A stretch of DNA of 64,000 nt from Polyangium jinanense (GTDB lineage: Bacteria > Myxococcota > Polyangia > Polyangiales > Polyangiaceae): positions 341,312 to 405,311 of the forward strand of contig NZ_JAGTJJ010000007.1 of the NCBI RefSeq assembly GCF_028435365.1. Reading direction: 5' to 3'. The position numbers and the translations under genes were made by a program. Positions 1 to 8,989 of this stretch are shown in pieces; positions within the stretch are counted from its first letter, which is position 1, and each line of letters starts with the position of its first letter. The notes below the pieces were generated by a model that saw only the letters and a program-made list of their open reading frames with translations, had not been told where the DNA came from and ran no database searches.

Positions 1-1443
1 AACCGTCACCTGCGCGAGCTGCTCCTGGTCCGCGCGAATGGCATCGGCCTCGTCCTGCGAGAGGCTCGGGAACATGGGAAGGTCTTCGTCGTTCGGCGTG
101 ACGAAATCGAACGCCGAGAGAAGATCGCCGCACATCGCGCGCCGATAGGCGCTGATGTTGGTCTCCTTCACGCCGAATCGAGCTTCGAGAAAGCGCAGGA
201 TCGACGTGTGGTCGAAGTTCTCGGAGCAGACGAATCCCCCGCGGCTCCACGGCGAGACGACCCACATGGGGACCCGCACGCCGGGCCCGTGCGGGTGGCC
301 TCCGAGCGGATCGGTGAGTGTCTCGTCATAACGCTCGCCGGTATCGTCCACCGTGCTCGCGCCCATGAGCACGCCGTCGTCCCGCCGCGAAGGAGCGCAG
401 GGCGGCGGTACGTGATCGAAGAATCCGTCGTTTTCGTCGAACGTTACGAAAAGGACCGTCTTCGCGAAGACCTCGGGATTCTCGATGAGCGCCTCCAGCA
501 CCTGCTGCACGTACCAGGCGCCCTGCACCGGGCTCGACGGGCCCGGGTGCTCGGAGTAATCGGCCGGCCCGACGATCCAGGAGACGTGGGGCAGCCGTCC
601 CGCGAGCACGTCCTCCCGAAATCCGTCGAGGTTCTGGTTCGAGAGCCGCGACTCGATGCCCTTCTTGAAGAGCGGCGATTCCTGGTCCTCGAAGAATGCC
701 TTCCGGAACGACTGGAAACCGACGAGCGGGTTGTCGGAGAAGTTGTCGGCGTAATCCTGGTACACGAGCCACGAGATCCCCGCTTCTTCGAGCCGCTCCG
801 CGTATGTCTTCCAGGTGTATCCCGCGTCGATGGCGCCGAGGAAGTCGTGCGAATTGTCGATGGCGGGGCCGCCGTTCTGGCCGAGGCTGTCGATCGTGCC
901 GGTGAACGCGAAGAGGCGGTTCGGGTTCGTGCTGGTGTGAGCGCTGCAGAAGTACGCGTCACAGACGGTGAAAGCCTCGGCGAGCGCGAACTGGAACTCG
1001 AGCTCGGCGCGCTTGTAATACCCCATCGACTGCGGCTGTTTCCACGCGGGCCATTGGCCGTATCGGCCGTGATCCCAGGCTTCGTGTCCGTCGACGAAGT
1101 TGTGCGGCGTGCCGTCCACGCGCTGGGCGTTTCCGGCGACGGAGTCGAGATGATAGGGCAGGATCACCTCGGCGCCGTTTCGCTGGCGGAAGACGCTCGG
1201 CTCCTCCGCGAGGGGAAGGGTGAACCGGTCGCCGAAGCCACGCACCCCGCGCATCGTGCCGAAATAATGGTCGAACGAGCGGTTCTCCTGGATGAGGATC
1301 ACCACGTGCTCGACGTCCATGATCGAGCGTGTCTTCGTGTGGGCCGGAATCTCGACCGCCTTCTCGATGCAGCCCGGAAAAAACCAACCGCCCGCGGCAA
1401 TGCCGCTCATGTGAAGAAAGGAACGCCTGCTCAGCTTCGACAC
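1..1443 (-). CDS. Tat-exported phosphoesterase (phospholipase C / acid phosphatase family), 3' end outside window
   Basis: The C-terminal end lies beyond the left edge; 481 codons are visible. The GTG start at 1443 has a GGAGG six bases upstream. The N-terminus SKLSRRSFLHMSG is a twin-arginine signal, followed by a short hydrophobic stretch and a lipobox-like FFPGC, so the protein is probably exported folded and may be lipid-anchored. Residues about 40-60 carry VVILIQENRSFDHYFGTM, the metal-binding signature of the phosphoesterase family (PF04185), which hydrolyses phospholipids or phosphomonoesters. Further family motifs include FDENDGFFDHVPPP and HGPGVRVPMWVVSPWS. No partner gene is adjacent; the next gene is divergent. 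The substrate (phosphatidylcholine or another phosphoester) cannot be told from sequence. Confidence 0.88.
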   Translation of the reverse strand, partial: MSKLSRRSFLHMSGIAAGGWFFPGCIEKAVEIPAHTKTRSIMDVEHVVILIQENRSFDHYFGTMRGVRGFGDRFTLPLAEEPSVFRQRNGAEVILPYHLDSVAGNAQRVDGTPHNFVDGHEAWDHGRYGQWPAWKQPQSMGYYKRAELEFQFALAEAFTVCDAYFCSAHTSTNPNRLFAFTGTIDSLGQNGGPAIDNSHDFLGAIDAGYTWKTYAERLEEAGISWLVYQDYADNFSDNPLVGFQSFRKAFFEDQESPLFKKGIESRLSNQNLDGFREDVLAGRLPHVSWIVGPADYSEHPGPSSPVQGAWYVQQVLEALIENPEVFAKTVLFVTFDENDGFFDHVPPPCAPSRRDDGVLMGASTVDDTGERYDETLTDPLGGHPHGPGVRVPMWVVSPWSRGGFVCSENFDHTSILRFLEARFGVKETNISAYRRAMCGDLLSAFDFVTPNDEDLPMFPSLSQDEADAIRADQEQLAQVTV

Positions 1444-1720
1444 GGGGGACCTCCGTCGGAAGATCAAGAACTCCCGGGAGACTATCCTGGCAGGCGGAGC
1501 TCTGTCCATGCGCTTCCAATGGCGGGCCACGGCGCCAAGGCACGTCTCGCGGGCGTAACATTGTAACGACCGCATGACAGCCGTTGTCATGGCTGCGTGA
1601 CAGGGGCCGCGCTCGTCGACGCCAATTTCGGAGGCTCGCGTGGGCAAAGCATGGCACGCTGGTTGCTTGGTGCGCCCATCGACCCGGCACGACGCCTGGA
1701 CTCATCACGGCGAGGTTCTG

Positions 1721-3031
1721 ATGCGCATGATTCGCTTCGAGGTTGCGTCGCTCGCAACCGTACTTCTGTCTCTGTTCGCCACTGGCTGCGAACAAGATCC
1801 TCCCCCAGGTTCCGAATGCTTCACGGGCGAGCCCTGTTATCATGTCATGCAGTGCATCAGCATACTCCCGGGCGTTCTTCCAACCGATCCACCCTCGACG
1901 CCAGAACCCGTACCCGTGACGCTCTGCGACGGGAATCTGATCCAGAACGGGGATCTGCCGTTCAGGGAGGTGTGCGCGATCGATGAGGAAGTAGCGCAGG
2001 AGCTATGTCACGACGATTGCATCAAAGCAGCGCTGGACACAGGCCGCTCGGCGGCGGAGGCCGAGTACATCTGTCAGTTCACACTCGTCACTCCGTACCT
2101 GGACGAACAAGGGTTAATCGAGGCCTGCTATTACGATCGACACCAAATGAACCAGCCCGGCGTGTACGATCCGGATCTGCGGTGCCCTGACGGGTCGGAC
2201 ACGGTCAGCTGCCTCGCGGGCAGTTATGCGACCACCCCCGATGGTGAAACGATCGAGCACACCGACCACACCGATCTCCATTACTGGCGGGAGACGAAGG
2301 AGAACGGCGTGTGGGGGACTTTCACGGAGGTTCCCGTCCCCCATTCGGGCTGTGGATACGAGGTGGACCGGAGTGCGTACTCCAACCTCAACGACGACGA
2401 CGCGATTTGCCAGGCGTGGTGCCAGGACTTCATCACCCAGCAGGATCCCTACCCCAATGACGATCAGCGGATCAACCACCACAACTGCGATACCTTCTAC
2501 GCCGGCTCTCTGTGCTACGCGGCGGTCACGCCGCCTGTCGTGGGGCCTTTCAACAAGACGCTGACCCTGGGGGCCACGCTCGAGACCACGACCGGGTATG
2601 TCAACACGCTGTTCAATGGGGAGATCAGCTACTCCACCTATGCGTGCTCGGCGGGCACCACGAGCTGCCCCATCTTGATTCACGATCTGGCGTTCACGAT
2701 GGCCCAGTCCGTGACGGGACAATGGCCCACCGCTGCGGCGAACGTCACGTTCTCTTCGAGTAACCTGAGCCTCTCGCTCGAGCGGCCCACCTCGGGCCTC
2801 TACTCCGTCGCTGACGACACGTTCTTGCTACCCGCGGCGCAGGTGCCCATTCACGTGGCGGGGACGGCTGTGCTTGGGACCGGATCAACCGCGCAGCCCA
2901 TCGACCTCGACGTGCACAACCCCACGGACATCCAGGGCATCATCGAGAGCGACGGGTCCGTGATGATGTTCGGCGAATTCGAGGTGGCGCCAGGGTTTTC
3001 CCTGTATTTCGGCGACCCCACTCCGCAGTAG
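1721..3031 (+). CDS. cysteine-containing lipoprotein of unknown function
   Basis: 436 residues. ATG at 1721 was chosen because it opens a lipoprotein signal, MRMIRFEVASLATVLLSLF followed by ATGC; an in-frame start at 1640 would place 27 odd residues before it. The first 270 residues hold many Cys residues in spaced pairs, suggesting disulfide-bonded export. The C-terminal 150 residues have alternating Thr/Ser/hydrophobic runs compatible with a beta-sandwich (LTLGATLETTTGYVNTLF, MFGEFEVAPGFSLYFG). I recognise no family. It is divergent from the phosphoesterase across about 280 bp. Confidence 0.7.
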   Translation: MRMIRFEVASLATVLLSLFATGCEQDPPPGSECFTGEPCYHVMQCISILPGVLPTDPPSTPEPVPVTLCDGNLIQNGDLPFREVCAIDEEVAQELCHDDCIKAALDTGRSAAEAEYICQFTLVTPYLDEQGLIEACYYDRHQMNQPGVYDPDLRCPDGSDTVSCLAGSYATTPDGETIEHTDHTDLHYWRETKENGVWGTFTEVPVPHSGCGYEVDRSAYSNLNDDDAICQAWCQDFITQQDPYPNDDQRINHHNCDTFYAGSLCYAAVTPPVVGPFNKTLTLGATLETTTGYVNTLFNGEISYSTYACSAGTTSCPILIHDLAFTMAQSVTGQWPTAAANVTFSSSNLSLSLERPTSGLYSVADDTFLLPAAQVPIHVAGTAVLGTGSTAQPIDLDVHNPTDIQGIIESDGSVMMFGEFEVAPGFSLYFGDPTPQ

Positions 3032-3199
3032 AATGGTCGCGGTAGGGCTGGGCCCCCTGTCGGCATCCAAATGCTGAAAAAAAGCGCCGACGCGATCAAG
3101 CAGGGGCAAGCATGACCCTGCCGAAGCCCAACTTTCCTCGACGAGGGCCGGCTGCGGGGGAGGTTGGCGGCTTCGCTGATATCGAATCATGCTTGGCGT

Positions 3200-4681
3200 A
3201 TGGATCGCGCGCGTCCTACTCGGTGGCATCGGATACGCCCGCTGCGGCTGAGCCGGCTCCTCTCGCTGGCGATCGCTGCACTCTCGTTCCTGGTCATCCT
3301 CTCGGCGGTATCGCTGTTTCTTTCGACCGCGGTCCTGCATCGCAATACCGAGCGGCTCGACGCGGCCATGATGGGGGCCGGACTCGCGCGTGACGTGGAG
3401 CTCGAGCTCCTGCATTACGGGCGCCTGGTCGAGCACGCCGTCGCGCGAGACGGGGTGGAGCCGGACGAGCAGCGAAAGGCCGTCCTCCAAGCCGTCCAGG
3501 CTCGGCTGAGCGAGGCCGAGGCGCACGTCGGCAGCGACATGGAAAAGCAGGTCCTCGGCGAGCTCTCGAAGCGGACGGCGACGTATTTCACGGCGCGGGA
3601 TCGCCTGGAGAAGGCTGGCGTGCCGCTCGGCCAGGCGCTGCAGCAGACGCAGATCGATTACGACGACGCGCTGGCGAAGGCCGCCGAGCTCGTGACGATC
3701 AACCTGGCGGACGCGGCGCAGGCGCGGAAGAGCGCGACGTTCTGGGATGACGCCCTGGATACGGTCAGCGTCATCGTCATCAGCGGGTTGCTCCTGCTCG
3801 TCCTCGCGCTCGTGCAAGGCGCGCGTTCCCAGATCTACGTTCCGCTGTCCGCGCTCCGGCGCGCCATCGAGCGTTTCGCGCGCGGGGACGACCATACACG
3901 CGCGCCCGATGTCGGGCCCGTCGAGATCCGCGAGCTCGCGGCGGCGTTCAATGAAATGGCCGCGTCGATCGCGCGAAAACGCGAGGAACAGATCGCCGTG
4001 CTCGCGGCCGTCGCGCACGATATCCGCAACCCGCTCGCGGCGATCAAGATGTCCACCACCGTCCTCGCGCGCAGCGCGCCTTCCACGGAGCCGCGCGTGC
4101 TCCGGACGCTGACCATCGTGGATCGGCAAATCGATCGCCTGGCCCGGATGACGGACGACCTCCTGCAAGCCACGCGCATCCAGGCCGGCCAGCTCGAGCT
4201 CTCGAAGAAGCCCTGCGATCTTTGCCAGATCCTGAACGACTCCGTCGAGCTTTATGCCTCGACGTCGCCGAACCACCGCATTTCGCTCGTGATCCCCGAG
4301 GGAACGCTGGTATGCGACCTCGACCAGGCGCGGGTCGAGCAGGTCCTCGACAACCTGATTGGCAATGCGATCAAGTATTCACCCACGGGTGGCGAGATCC
4401 GGATCGCGGCGAATGGCGACGGCAACGAGGCGGTCGTGGCCGTCTCGGATCAGGGGGTCGGGATCGAGCCAGAGGAGATCGAGCGGATCTTCGAGCCATT
4501 CCATCGCGCGGTCTCGACGCGCAAGGTGGCGCACGGGGTCGGGCTCGGGCTCTCGGTCGCGCGGAAAATCATCGAAGCCCACGGCGGCCGCGTCGAGGTG
4601 GAGAGCCGGCGCGGGGAGGGCACGACGTTCCGCGTGCACCTGCCCTTGTTGCGCCACGCGTCCATCCGACGATCGGCGTGA
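3200..4681 (+). CDS. membrane-bound sensor histidine kinase (HAMP-HisKA-HATPase)
   Basis: 493 residues from ATG 3200; a TTG at 3164 in the same frame is a possible alternative. Order: TM1 at about residues 18-42, a helical periplasmic sensor segment of about 130 residues, TM2 (VIVISGLLLLVLALVQGA), a HAMP linker, HisKA with the phospho-acceptor in VAHDIRNPLAAI (His about residue 273), then HATPase with N box DNLIGNAIKYSP, G1 box VSDQGVGI and G2 box GVGLGLSVARKI. It should autophosphorylate and pass phosphate to a response regulator, but none is adjacent, so it is an orphan kinase. It converges on the SDR gene with only 7 bp between stops. Confidence 0.92.
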   Translation: MDRARPTRWHRIRPLRLSRLLSLAIAALSFLVILSAVSLFLSTAVLHRNTERLDAAMMGAGLARDVELELLHYGRLVEHAVARDGVEPDEQRKAVLQAVQARLSEAEAHVGSDMEKQVLGELSKRTATYFTARDRLEKAGVPLGQALQQTQIDYDDALAKAAELVTINLADAAQARKSATFWDDALDTVSVIVISGLLLLVLALVQGARSQIYVPLSALRRAIERFARGDDHTRAPDVGPVEIRELAAAFNEMAASIARKREEQIAVLAAVAHDIRNPLAAIKMSTTVLARSAPSTEPRVLRTLTIVDRQIDRLARMTDDLLQATRIQAGQLELSKKPCDLCQILNDSVELYASTSPNHRISLVIPEGTLVCDLDQARVEQVLDNLIGNAIKYSPTGGEIRIAANGDGNEAVVAVSDQGVGIEPEEIERIFEPFHRAVSTRKVAHGVGLGLSVARKIIEAHGGRVEVESRRGEGTTFRVHLPLLRHASIRRSA

Positions 4682-4688
4682 AGGCGAA

Positions 4689-5405
4689 TCAGATCCCGCC
4701 GTTTGCGCTCAAAACTTTTCCGTTCGCATACGTGTTGTGGAGCGCGAACCACGTGATCGTTTTCGCCGCCTCCTCGGGCGTCCCGAGGCGCCGGAGCGCG
4801 CTGAAGGTCCGGTATTCGTCCGCGAGCTTCGGATCGAGCTGTTTTCCGATACCGGCGCCGAGCAGGCCCAGGGCCACGACGTTCGCGCGCACGCCGCGCG
4901 GGCCGAGATCCTTCGCGGCCGACATCACGAGCGCGGACGTCGTGCCTTGGGACGCGGCGAAGATCGCGGGCACGGGCAAGGATTGCGTGCGGTCGAGCGC
5001 GGAGAGGAAGACGAGGTCGCCGCCGCGGCCTTCGAGCCGCCGGCCGAATTCGCGACAAACCTGGAAGACCGAGCGGGCATTGATGGCGATCGTCGCCTCC
5101 CAGTCGTCGTCCGTCGCCTCGAAGACGCGCGCGGGGCGGACGACGGCGGCGCAATGAATGACGACGTCGGGCAGCGCGCCCTCCGCTTCGAGAGAAGCCG
5201 CGAGGCGGCCGAGCGCCGCGGGATCGGCGAGGTCGAGCCGAAGGGGGCGCGCGGAAAGCTCATTTTCGAGCGCGCGGGCGCGGGCCTCGGCGCGATGGTA
5301 CGTGAAGGTCGACGGGACTCCGGCGCGCGTGAGCTCCGCGAGCACGGCGCTTCCGACCGCGCCCGTGCCGCCGAGCACGAGCGCTCTGCGTTTCGATTCG
5401 TTCAT
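4689..5405 (-). CDS. SDR-fold protein lacking the catalytic Tyr and Lys
   Basis: 238 residues. The N-terminal Rossmann motif LVLGGTGAVGSAVLAEL (TGxxxGxG type) indicates NAD(P) binding, and length and fold match FabG-like short-chain reductases. The active-site segment reads FAASQGTTSAL where the family has YxxxK: Tyr is replaced by Phe and Lys by Gln, with VFLSA in the Ser strand. It is therefore probably not a normal oxidoreductase; a non-catalytic partner of the intact SDR two genes upstream is one possibility. Its ATG overlaps the aminotransferase stop (ATGA), so it is the last gene of a translationally coupled four-gene cassette. Confidence 0.85.
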   Translation of the reverse strand: MNESKRRALVLGGTGAVGSAVLAELTRAGVPSTFTYHRAEARARALENELSARPLRLDLADPAALGRLAASLEAEGALPDVVIHCAAVVRPARVFEATDDDWEATIAINARSVFQVCREFGRRLEGRGGDLVFLSALDRTQSLPVPAIFAASQGTTSALVMSAAKDLGPRGVRANVVALGLLGAGIGKQLDPKLADEYRTFSALRRLGTPEEAAKTITWFALHNTYANGKVLSANGGI

Positions 5406-6709
5406 CCGAGCCCCTCGATGTAGTCGAGCTCCTCGGCCACGGCCACGACGAACGCGTCGAGTTTTTCCTCGGGGATGTCGAAGCGCGGTTGGAGCCGGAA
5501 GAGGCTCCAGTCGTGGCCGCAGGTGAAGCAGAAAAAGCCGCGGCGGTAGAGCCTGTGGCAGACGAGCGGGGAGATGATCGATTTCTGGCCGAGATCCTCG
5601 AAGCCGAAATGCTCGAACGAGAGCCAGGGGTGATCGGGGCTGTTCAAGGCGACGCCCTGCATGAAGCCCGCGCCCCGCGCCTCGCGAAAGAGCGGCGAAC
5701 GCGCGAGCGTACCTTCCAAACCTTTCTTGAGCTTCGCGCCGAGCCGCCCGACACGCTCGATGCGCTCGTCGGTGAGCAGGTCGAGCGCGGCGAGGGCGGC
5801 GACGCAGGAGAGCGCATTGAAGCCCATCGTCGTGTTGTGGCTCTCGCCCGAGGCGAAATGGTCGCCGTAAGCGCGGAGGAAGGTTTCCCGTCTCGTGAGC
5901 ATCGCCGAGATCGGCGTGATGCCGCCGCCGAGGTGTTTGGCGAGGAGAACCACGTCGGGGCGGCGCGGCCAGCTCGCGGTGGCGAGAAAGCCCCGGCCCG
6001 TGCGGCCGAGCGCGGTCTGGACCTCGTCGGCGACGAGCAGGGTGCCGTGTTTTTCCGTGAGCTCGCAGAGCGCCTCGACGAACGGGGCCGGTAATTCGCG
6101 CACGCCGCCTTCGCCCTGGATGGGCTCGACGACGATGGCTGCGACGTCGCCGGGCGAAAGGGCCTTGGCGAGCGCATCGACGTCGCCGAACGGCACGTGC
6201 TCGGCGCCCTCGACGAACGGGGCGAACGGGTCGCGGAGGTAGCCCTTCGTCATGAGCGAGACGCTGCCGAAGGTGCAGCCGTGATAAGCGCCTTCGAGGC
6301 CGAGGAGGCGCGGGCGCTTCGTGAGCGCGCGGGCGAGCTTCAGGGCGGCCTCGACGGCGTCGCTGCCGGTGCAGGCGAAGAAGGCGTTGTCGTAATGGCC
6401 GGCGCGCTCGCAGAGCCGTTTCGCGAGGCGGCCGGCGAAGGGATTGACGCGGGCCGGGTACCAGGAGGGCGCGTCGGAGTCGAGGTACCTTCGGATCGCG
6501 TCTGCGATATAGGGATTGCGATGGCCGAAGGCCTGCGTGCCGTGGAAATCCTCGACGGCGTGGCCCTCGTCGTCGTACAGGATGCCGCCCTCGGCGCGGA
6601 CGAGCTTGATGGGCTCGCCGGCGAGCGCGGCGCGCTGCGCGATGAGGGGGTTCACGAATTCGCGGTACTCGTCGAACCCGCGCCGCAGGATGTCGTCGTA
6701 CGAATCCAC
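5402..6709 (-). CDS. class III PLP-dependent aminotransferase
   Basis: 435 residues, normal for the class. The GTG start at 6709 shares one base with the upstream SDR stop (TAGTG). Seen: SDAVEAALKLARA (PLP phosphate contact), GAYHGCTFGSVS, VEPIQGEGG, VADEVQTALGRTGRGF (Asp that pairs with the pyridine N) and LLAKHLGGG holding the Schiff-base Lys. Relatives move an amino group to or from a terminal carbon of amino acids, diamines or aldehydes. Between an intact and a degenerate SDR and after a radical SAM enzyme, the most likely role is amination of an aldehyde or ketone made by the cassette; the substrate is unknown. Confidence 0.88.
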   Translation of the reverse strand: MDSYDDILRRGFDEYREFVNPLIAQRAALAGEPIKLVRAEGGILYDDEGHAVEDFHGTQAFGHRNPYIADAIRRYLDSDAPSWYPARVNPFAGRLAKRLCERAGHYDNAFFACTGSDAVEAALKLARALTKRPRLLGLEGAYHGCTFGSVSLMTKGYLRDPFAPFVEGAEHVPFGDVDALAKALSPGDVAAIVVEPIQGEGGVRELPAPFVEALCELTEKHGTLLVADEVQTALGRTGRGFLATASWPRRPDVVLLAKHLGGGITPISAMLTRRETFLRAYGDHFASGESHNTTMGFNALSCVAALAALDLLTDERIERVGRLGAKLKKGLEGTLARSPLFREARGAGFMQGVALNSPDHPWLSFEHFGFEDLGQKSIISPLVCHRLYRRGFFCFTCGHDWSLFRLQPRFDIPEEKLDAFVVAVAEELDYIEGLG

Positions 6710-7452
6710 TAGAGCCCTCCGTCGAGCACCACCTTGGCGCCCGTCATGAAGGTGTTCGAATCGGAGACGAGGAACGCGGCCATCTCGGCGATCTCGCCCG
6801 GCCGCGCGAGGCGGCCGAGGGGGCATTTGTCGAGGTACTCCTTTTGCCGGTGCTGCGGCAATCCCTGCGCCATGCCTACCTCGGCGAGCCCCGGCGCGAG
6901 CAAGTTCACCCGGATCGCATACCGGCCGACCTCGCGCGCGAGCGCCTCCGTGAGGCCGCGGAGCGCCGATTTCGAGGCGGCGTAATGGATCGGCGACTCG
7001 ATGATGCGCTCGGAGGCGAAATTGCCGATGTTGAGAATGCTGCCCTGTTTCGCCCGGATCATGTGGCGCAGGACCGCGCGGCTGTAGAGGTAGACGCCCT
7101 TCACGTTGACGTCCATCAGTTCGTCCCAGTCCGACTCTTCGAGGAGCGAAATGGGCAGGACCTGTGTGATTGCCGCGTTGTTGACGAGCACGTCGATGCC
7201 GCCGAACGCCGAGACGACGGCCGCGACCGTGGATTTTACGTGCGCGCTGTCCGCGACCGATCCCTTGAAAACGAGCGGCTCGTTTCCAGCGGCGGTGATG
7301 GCGCGTTTCGCGTCCTCCGCGCTCGCGTCGTCCTTGTGGTACGTGAGCGCCACGCGGGCCCCGTGGCGCGCGAACGCGACGCACATCGCGAGGCCGAGGC
7401 CACGCGTGCCGCCCGTGACGATGCAACGTTTTCCTTCGAGGAGGCGTGTCAC
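6709..7452 (-). CDS. short-chain dehydrogenase/reductase (FabG-like)
   Basis: 247 residues from a GTG at 7452, one base after the radical SAM stop, with GGGGGA upstream. It has all core SDR elements: VTGGTRGLGLA (cofactor loop), LVNNAAI (NNAG motif), HYAASKSALRGL (catalytic Tyr and Lys), NLLAPG and the C-terminal GAKVVLDGGL. It should reduce a keto or oxidise a hydroxy group with NAD(P)H. The FabG resemblance would fit a 3-oxoacyl thioester, but no acyl carrier gene is nearby. The true start is inside a longer open frame; the part upstream of 7452 lies over the radical SAM gene and is not used. Confidence 0.88.
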   Translation of the reverse strand: MTRLLEGKRCIVTGGTRGLGLAMCVAFARHGARVALTYHKDDASAEDAKRAITAAGNEPLVFKGSVADSAHVKSTVAAVVSAFGGIDVLVNNAAITQVLPISLLEESDWDELMDVNVKGVYLYSRAVLRHMIRAKQGSILNIGNFASERIIESPIHYAASKSALRGLTEALAREVGRYAIRVNLLAPGLAEVGMAQGLPQHRQKEYLDKCPLGRLARPGEIAEMAAFLVSDSNTFMTGAKVVLDGGL

Positions 7453-7453
7453 G

Positions 7454-8935
7454 TCACGTTCCCCCTTGCACGAGCGGGAGCGAGCGCCTCCCCGCGCGCT
7501 CTCCCCATACGCGCGGCTTCTCCATGAAGCGCGCCTCCTTCTCCCGGTAGAGGATGTTGTAATTGCAGACGGGGATCGTCGAGCCGTCCGCATAACAGTT
7601 CGAATCGCAGCATTGATACGTGCGCTCCACGTCGAACGTCTCCTCGTCCATGTGCGAGTGCACGTAAACGGCCTTCGCGGCGCGCTCCGAGACGCGCAGC
7701 GCCTCGGCCGGCGAGAGGCGTTTGTCCTTCGGGAAGAGCTTGCGGACGAGTTTGTCGAGGAGATGGAGGCCCCGCTCGTCGCCCTCGTCCCCGCGCGCCC
7801 AGAGCATGTCGATCGCGTCCTGCAGCGCGCGTTCGAGGCGCGTGCCCGGCTCCAGGTAGAGGTGGTCGGCGAGGCAATCGTACATCGTGTCGGGATCGAG
7901 GAAACGCAGGAAGGGGAGCGCGGGGCCGCCCTCGTCGTCGAGCAGGAGATAGGCGATCTGGTAGCAGAGCGGGTGCGCGCTCGGCGAGGGCACGAAATCG
8001 GAGACGCGGAGCAAGCCGTCCGTCGTCTCTTCGATGGATTCGAGCACCTCCAGCATGGACATGCGGCCCGAGCGGTCGAAGGAGACGCCGCCTTGACCGG
8101 TGTACGTGATCGTGTGGATTTCGAGGTGGCGCACGCACGAGAGCTCGAGGCCCATGCGGATGATCCGGCCGACCTCCTTGTCGTTGTAGCCACGCGTCAT
8201 CACGGGGATGAGCGTCGTGTCGACCTGGTGTTTGTCGAGGAGCGAAAGAACGCGGGTTTTGAGATCGACGAGCGTGGCGCCTTGCAGGGCGCGATCGACG
8301 TGTTTGTCGAAGGTGTCGAAGGAGAGCGCAATCCGCGCGCCGTGATCGGCGAGGCGCTTGACGAAATCCTCGTCGCGCGCGAGGCGCACGCCGTTCGAGC
8401 ACACGCTGACGCGGTGGATGCCGCGCGCGCGGGCCATCGAGACGAATTCGAGCAGGTGCGGGTGCAGGAGCGGCTCGCCGCCGGTGAGGTTGACGATGTC
8501 GAGATCGCCGCCGTGATCCTCGACGAGGTGATCGAGGACCCGGGCGAACTCCTCCCGGCTCATGTGGAATGCGTCGTCGTTCTTGTTGTGGACGTAGCAG
8601 ATCGGGCAATCGAGGTCGCACGCGCTCGTGATCGTGACGACGGGCAAGCGGACCTTCTGCGTGTGGCTCTCGCACGGGCCACAGTCGAAGGGACAACCAT
8701 GCTCGATCGGGCGCCGGATCTTCGCGGGGCGCGCCTCCTTCGGCACGATGGCGCGCGTGCGCTCGTACCAGGCCGCGCTCGTCGAGAGGCGCACCTCCTG
8801 CTCGCCGTGCGTCGGGCAGCGCTTCTGCATCCACGCTTCGCCGTTTGGCGTCGCCACGACGCGGGCCGGCAGGGCGTCCTTGCACACCTTGCAGAGGCTC
8901 GTGGTTTTGTGGAGAAGTCGCTCTGCGGTCTGCAT
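7454..8935 (-). CDS. radical SAM protein of the Tes / COG1964 type with extra Cys clusters
   Basis: 493 residues. N-terminal zinc-ribbon-like LCKVC ... CPTHG, then GCPFDCGPCESHTQ, then the radical SAM signature TSACDLDCPICY (CxxxCxxC), NLTGGEPLLHP (SAM GGE loop) and a Cys-rich tail near residues 455-475 (CCDSNC ... PVC). This arrangement, including TTSLC near the start, matches the archaeal-type family once annotated as pterin methyltransferases, which includes the tetraether lipid synthase Tes. Those enzymes carry several Fe-S centres besides the SAM cluster. The reaction here is unknown; joining or functionalising unactivated carbons is plausible. It is the first gene of the SDR/aminotransferase cassette, 54 bp from a divergent ABC exporter. 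Confidence 0.85.
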   Translation of the reverse strand: MQTAERLLHKTTSLCKVCKDALPARVVATPNGEAWMQKRCPTHGEQEVRLSTSAAWYERTRAIVPKEARPAKIRRPIEHGCPFDCGPCESHTQKVRLPVVTITSACDLDCPICYVHNKNDDAFHMSREEFARVLDHLVEDHGGDLDIVNLTGGEPLLHPHLLEFVSMARARGIHRVSVCSNGVRLARDEDFVKRLADHGARIALSFDTFDKHVDRALQGATLVDLKTRVLSLLDKHQVDTTLIPVMTRGYNDKEVGRIIRMGLELSCVRHLEIHTITYTGQGGVSFDRSGRMSMLEVLESIEETTDGLLRVSDFVPSPSAHPLCYQIAYLLLDDEGGPALPFLRFLDPDTMYDCLADHLYLEPGTRLERALQDAIDMLWARGDEGDERGLHLLDKLVRKLFPKDKRLSPAEALRVSERAAKAVYVHSHMDEETFDVERTYQCCDSNCYADGSTIPVCNYNILYREKEARFMEKPRVWGERAGRRSLPLVQGGT

Positions 8936-8940
8936 GATGG

Positions 8941-8956
8941 TTCGAGGATACTCGAA
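8941..8956. promoter_or_regulatory. palindrome in the divergent promoter region
   Basis: A perfect 6-4-6 inverted repeat, TTCGAG-GATA-CTCGAA, sits six bases upstream of the radical SAM start codon and 34 bases before the ABC ATPase start. Perfect dyads in a 54-bp divergent intergenic region are typical regulator operators; one bound dimer could control both units. No regulator gene is adjacent. Confidence 0.45.
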
Positions 8957-8989
8957 GAGCTGGGCGAATCGGATAGGCTTCGGGGCGCC

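Noticed and set aside
208..1566. 452-codon plus-strand frame
   Set aside because: It is antisense to the phosphoesterase, whose Tat signal and catalytic motif are clear on the minus strand.
5402..7426. One long SDR-aminotransferase fusion frame
   Set aside because: The part upstream of 6709 is a different frame of the SDR gene; the aminotransferase has its own GTG at the SDR stop.
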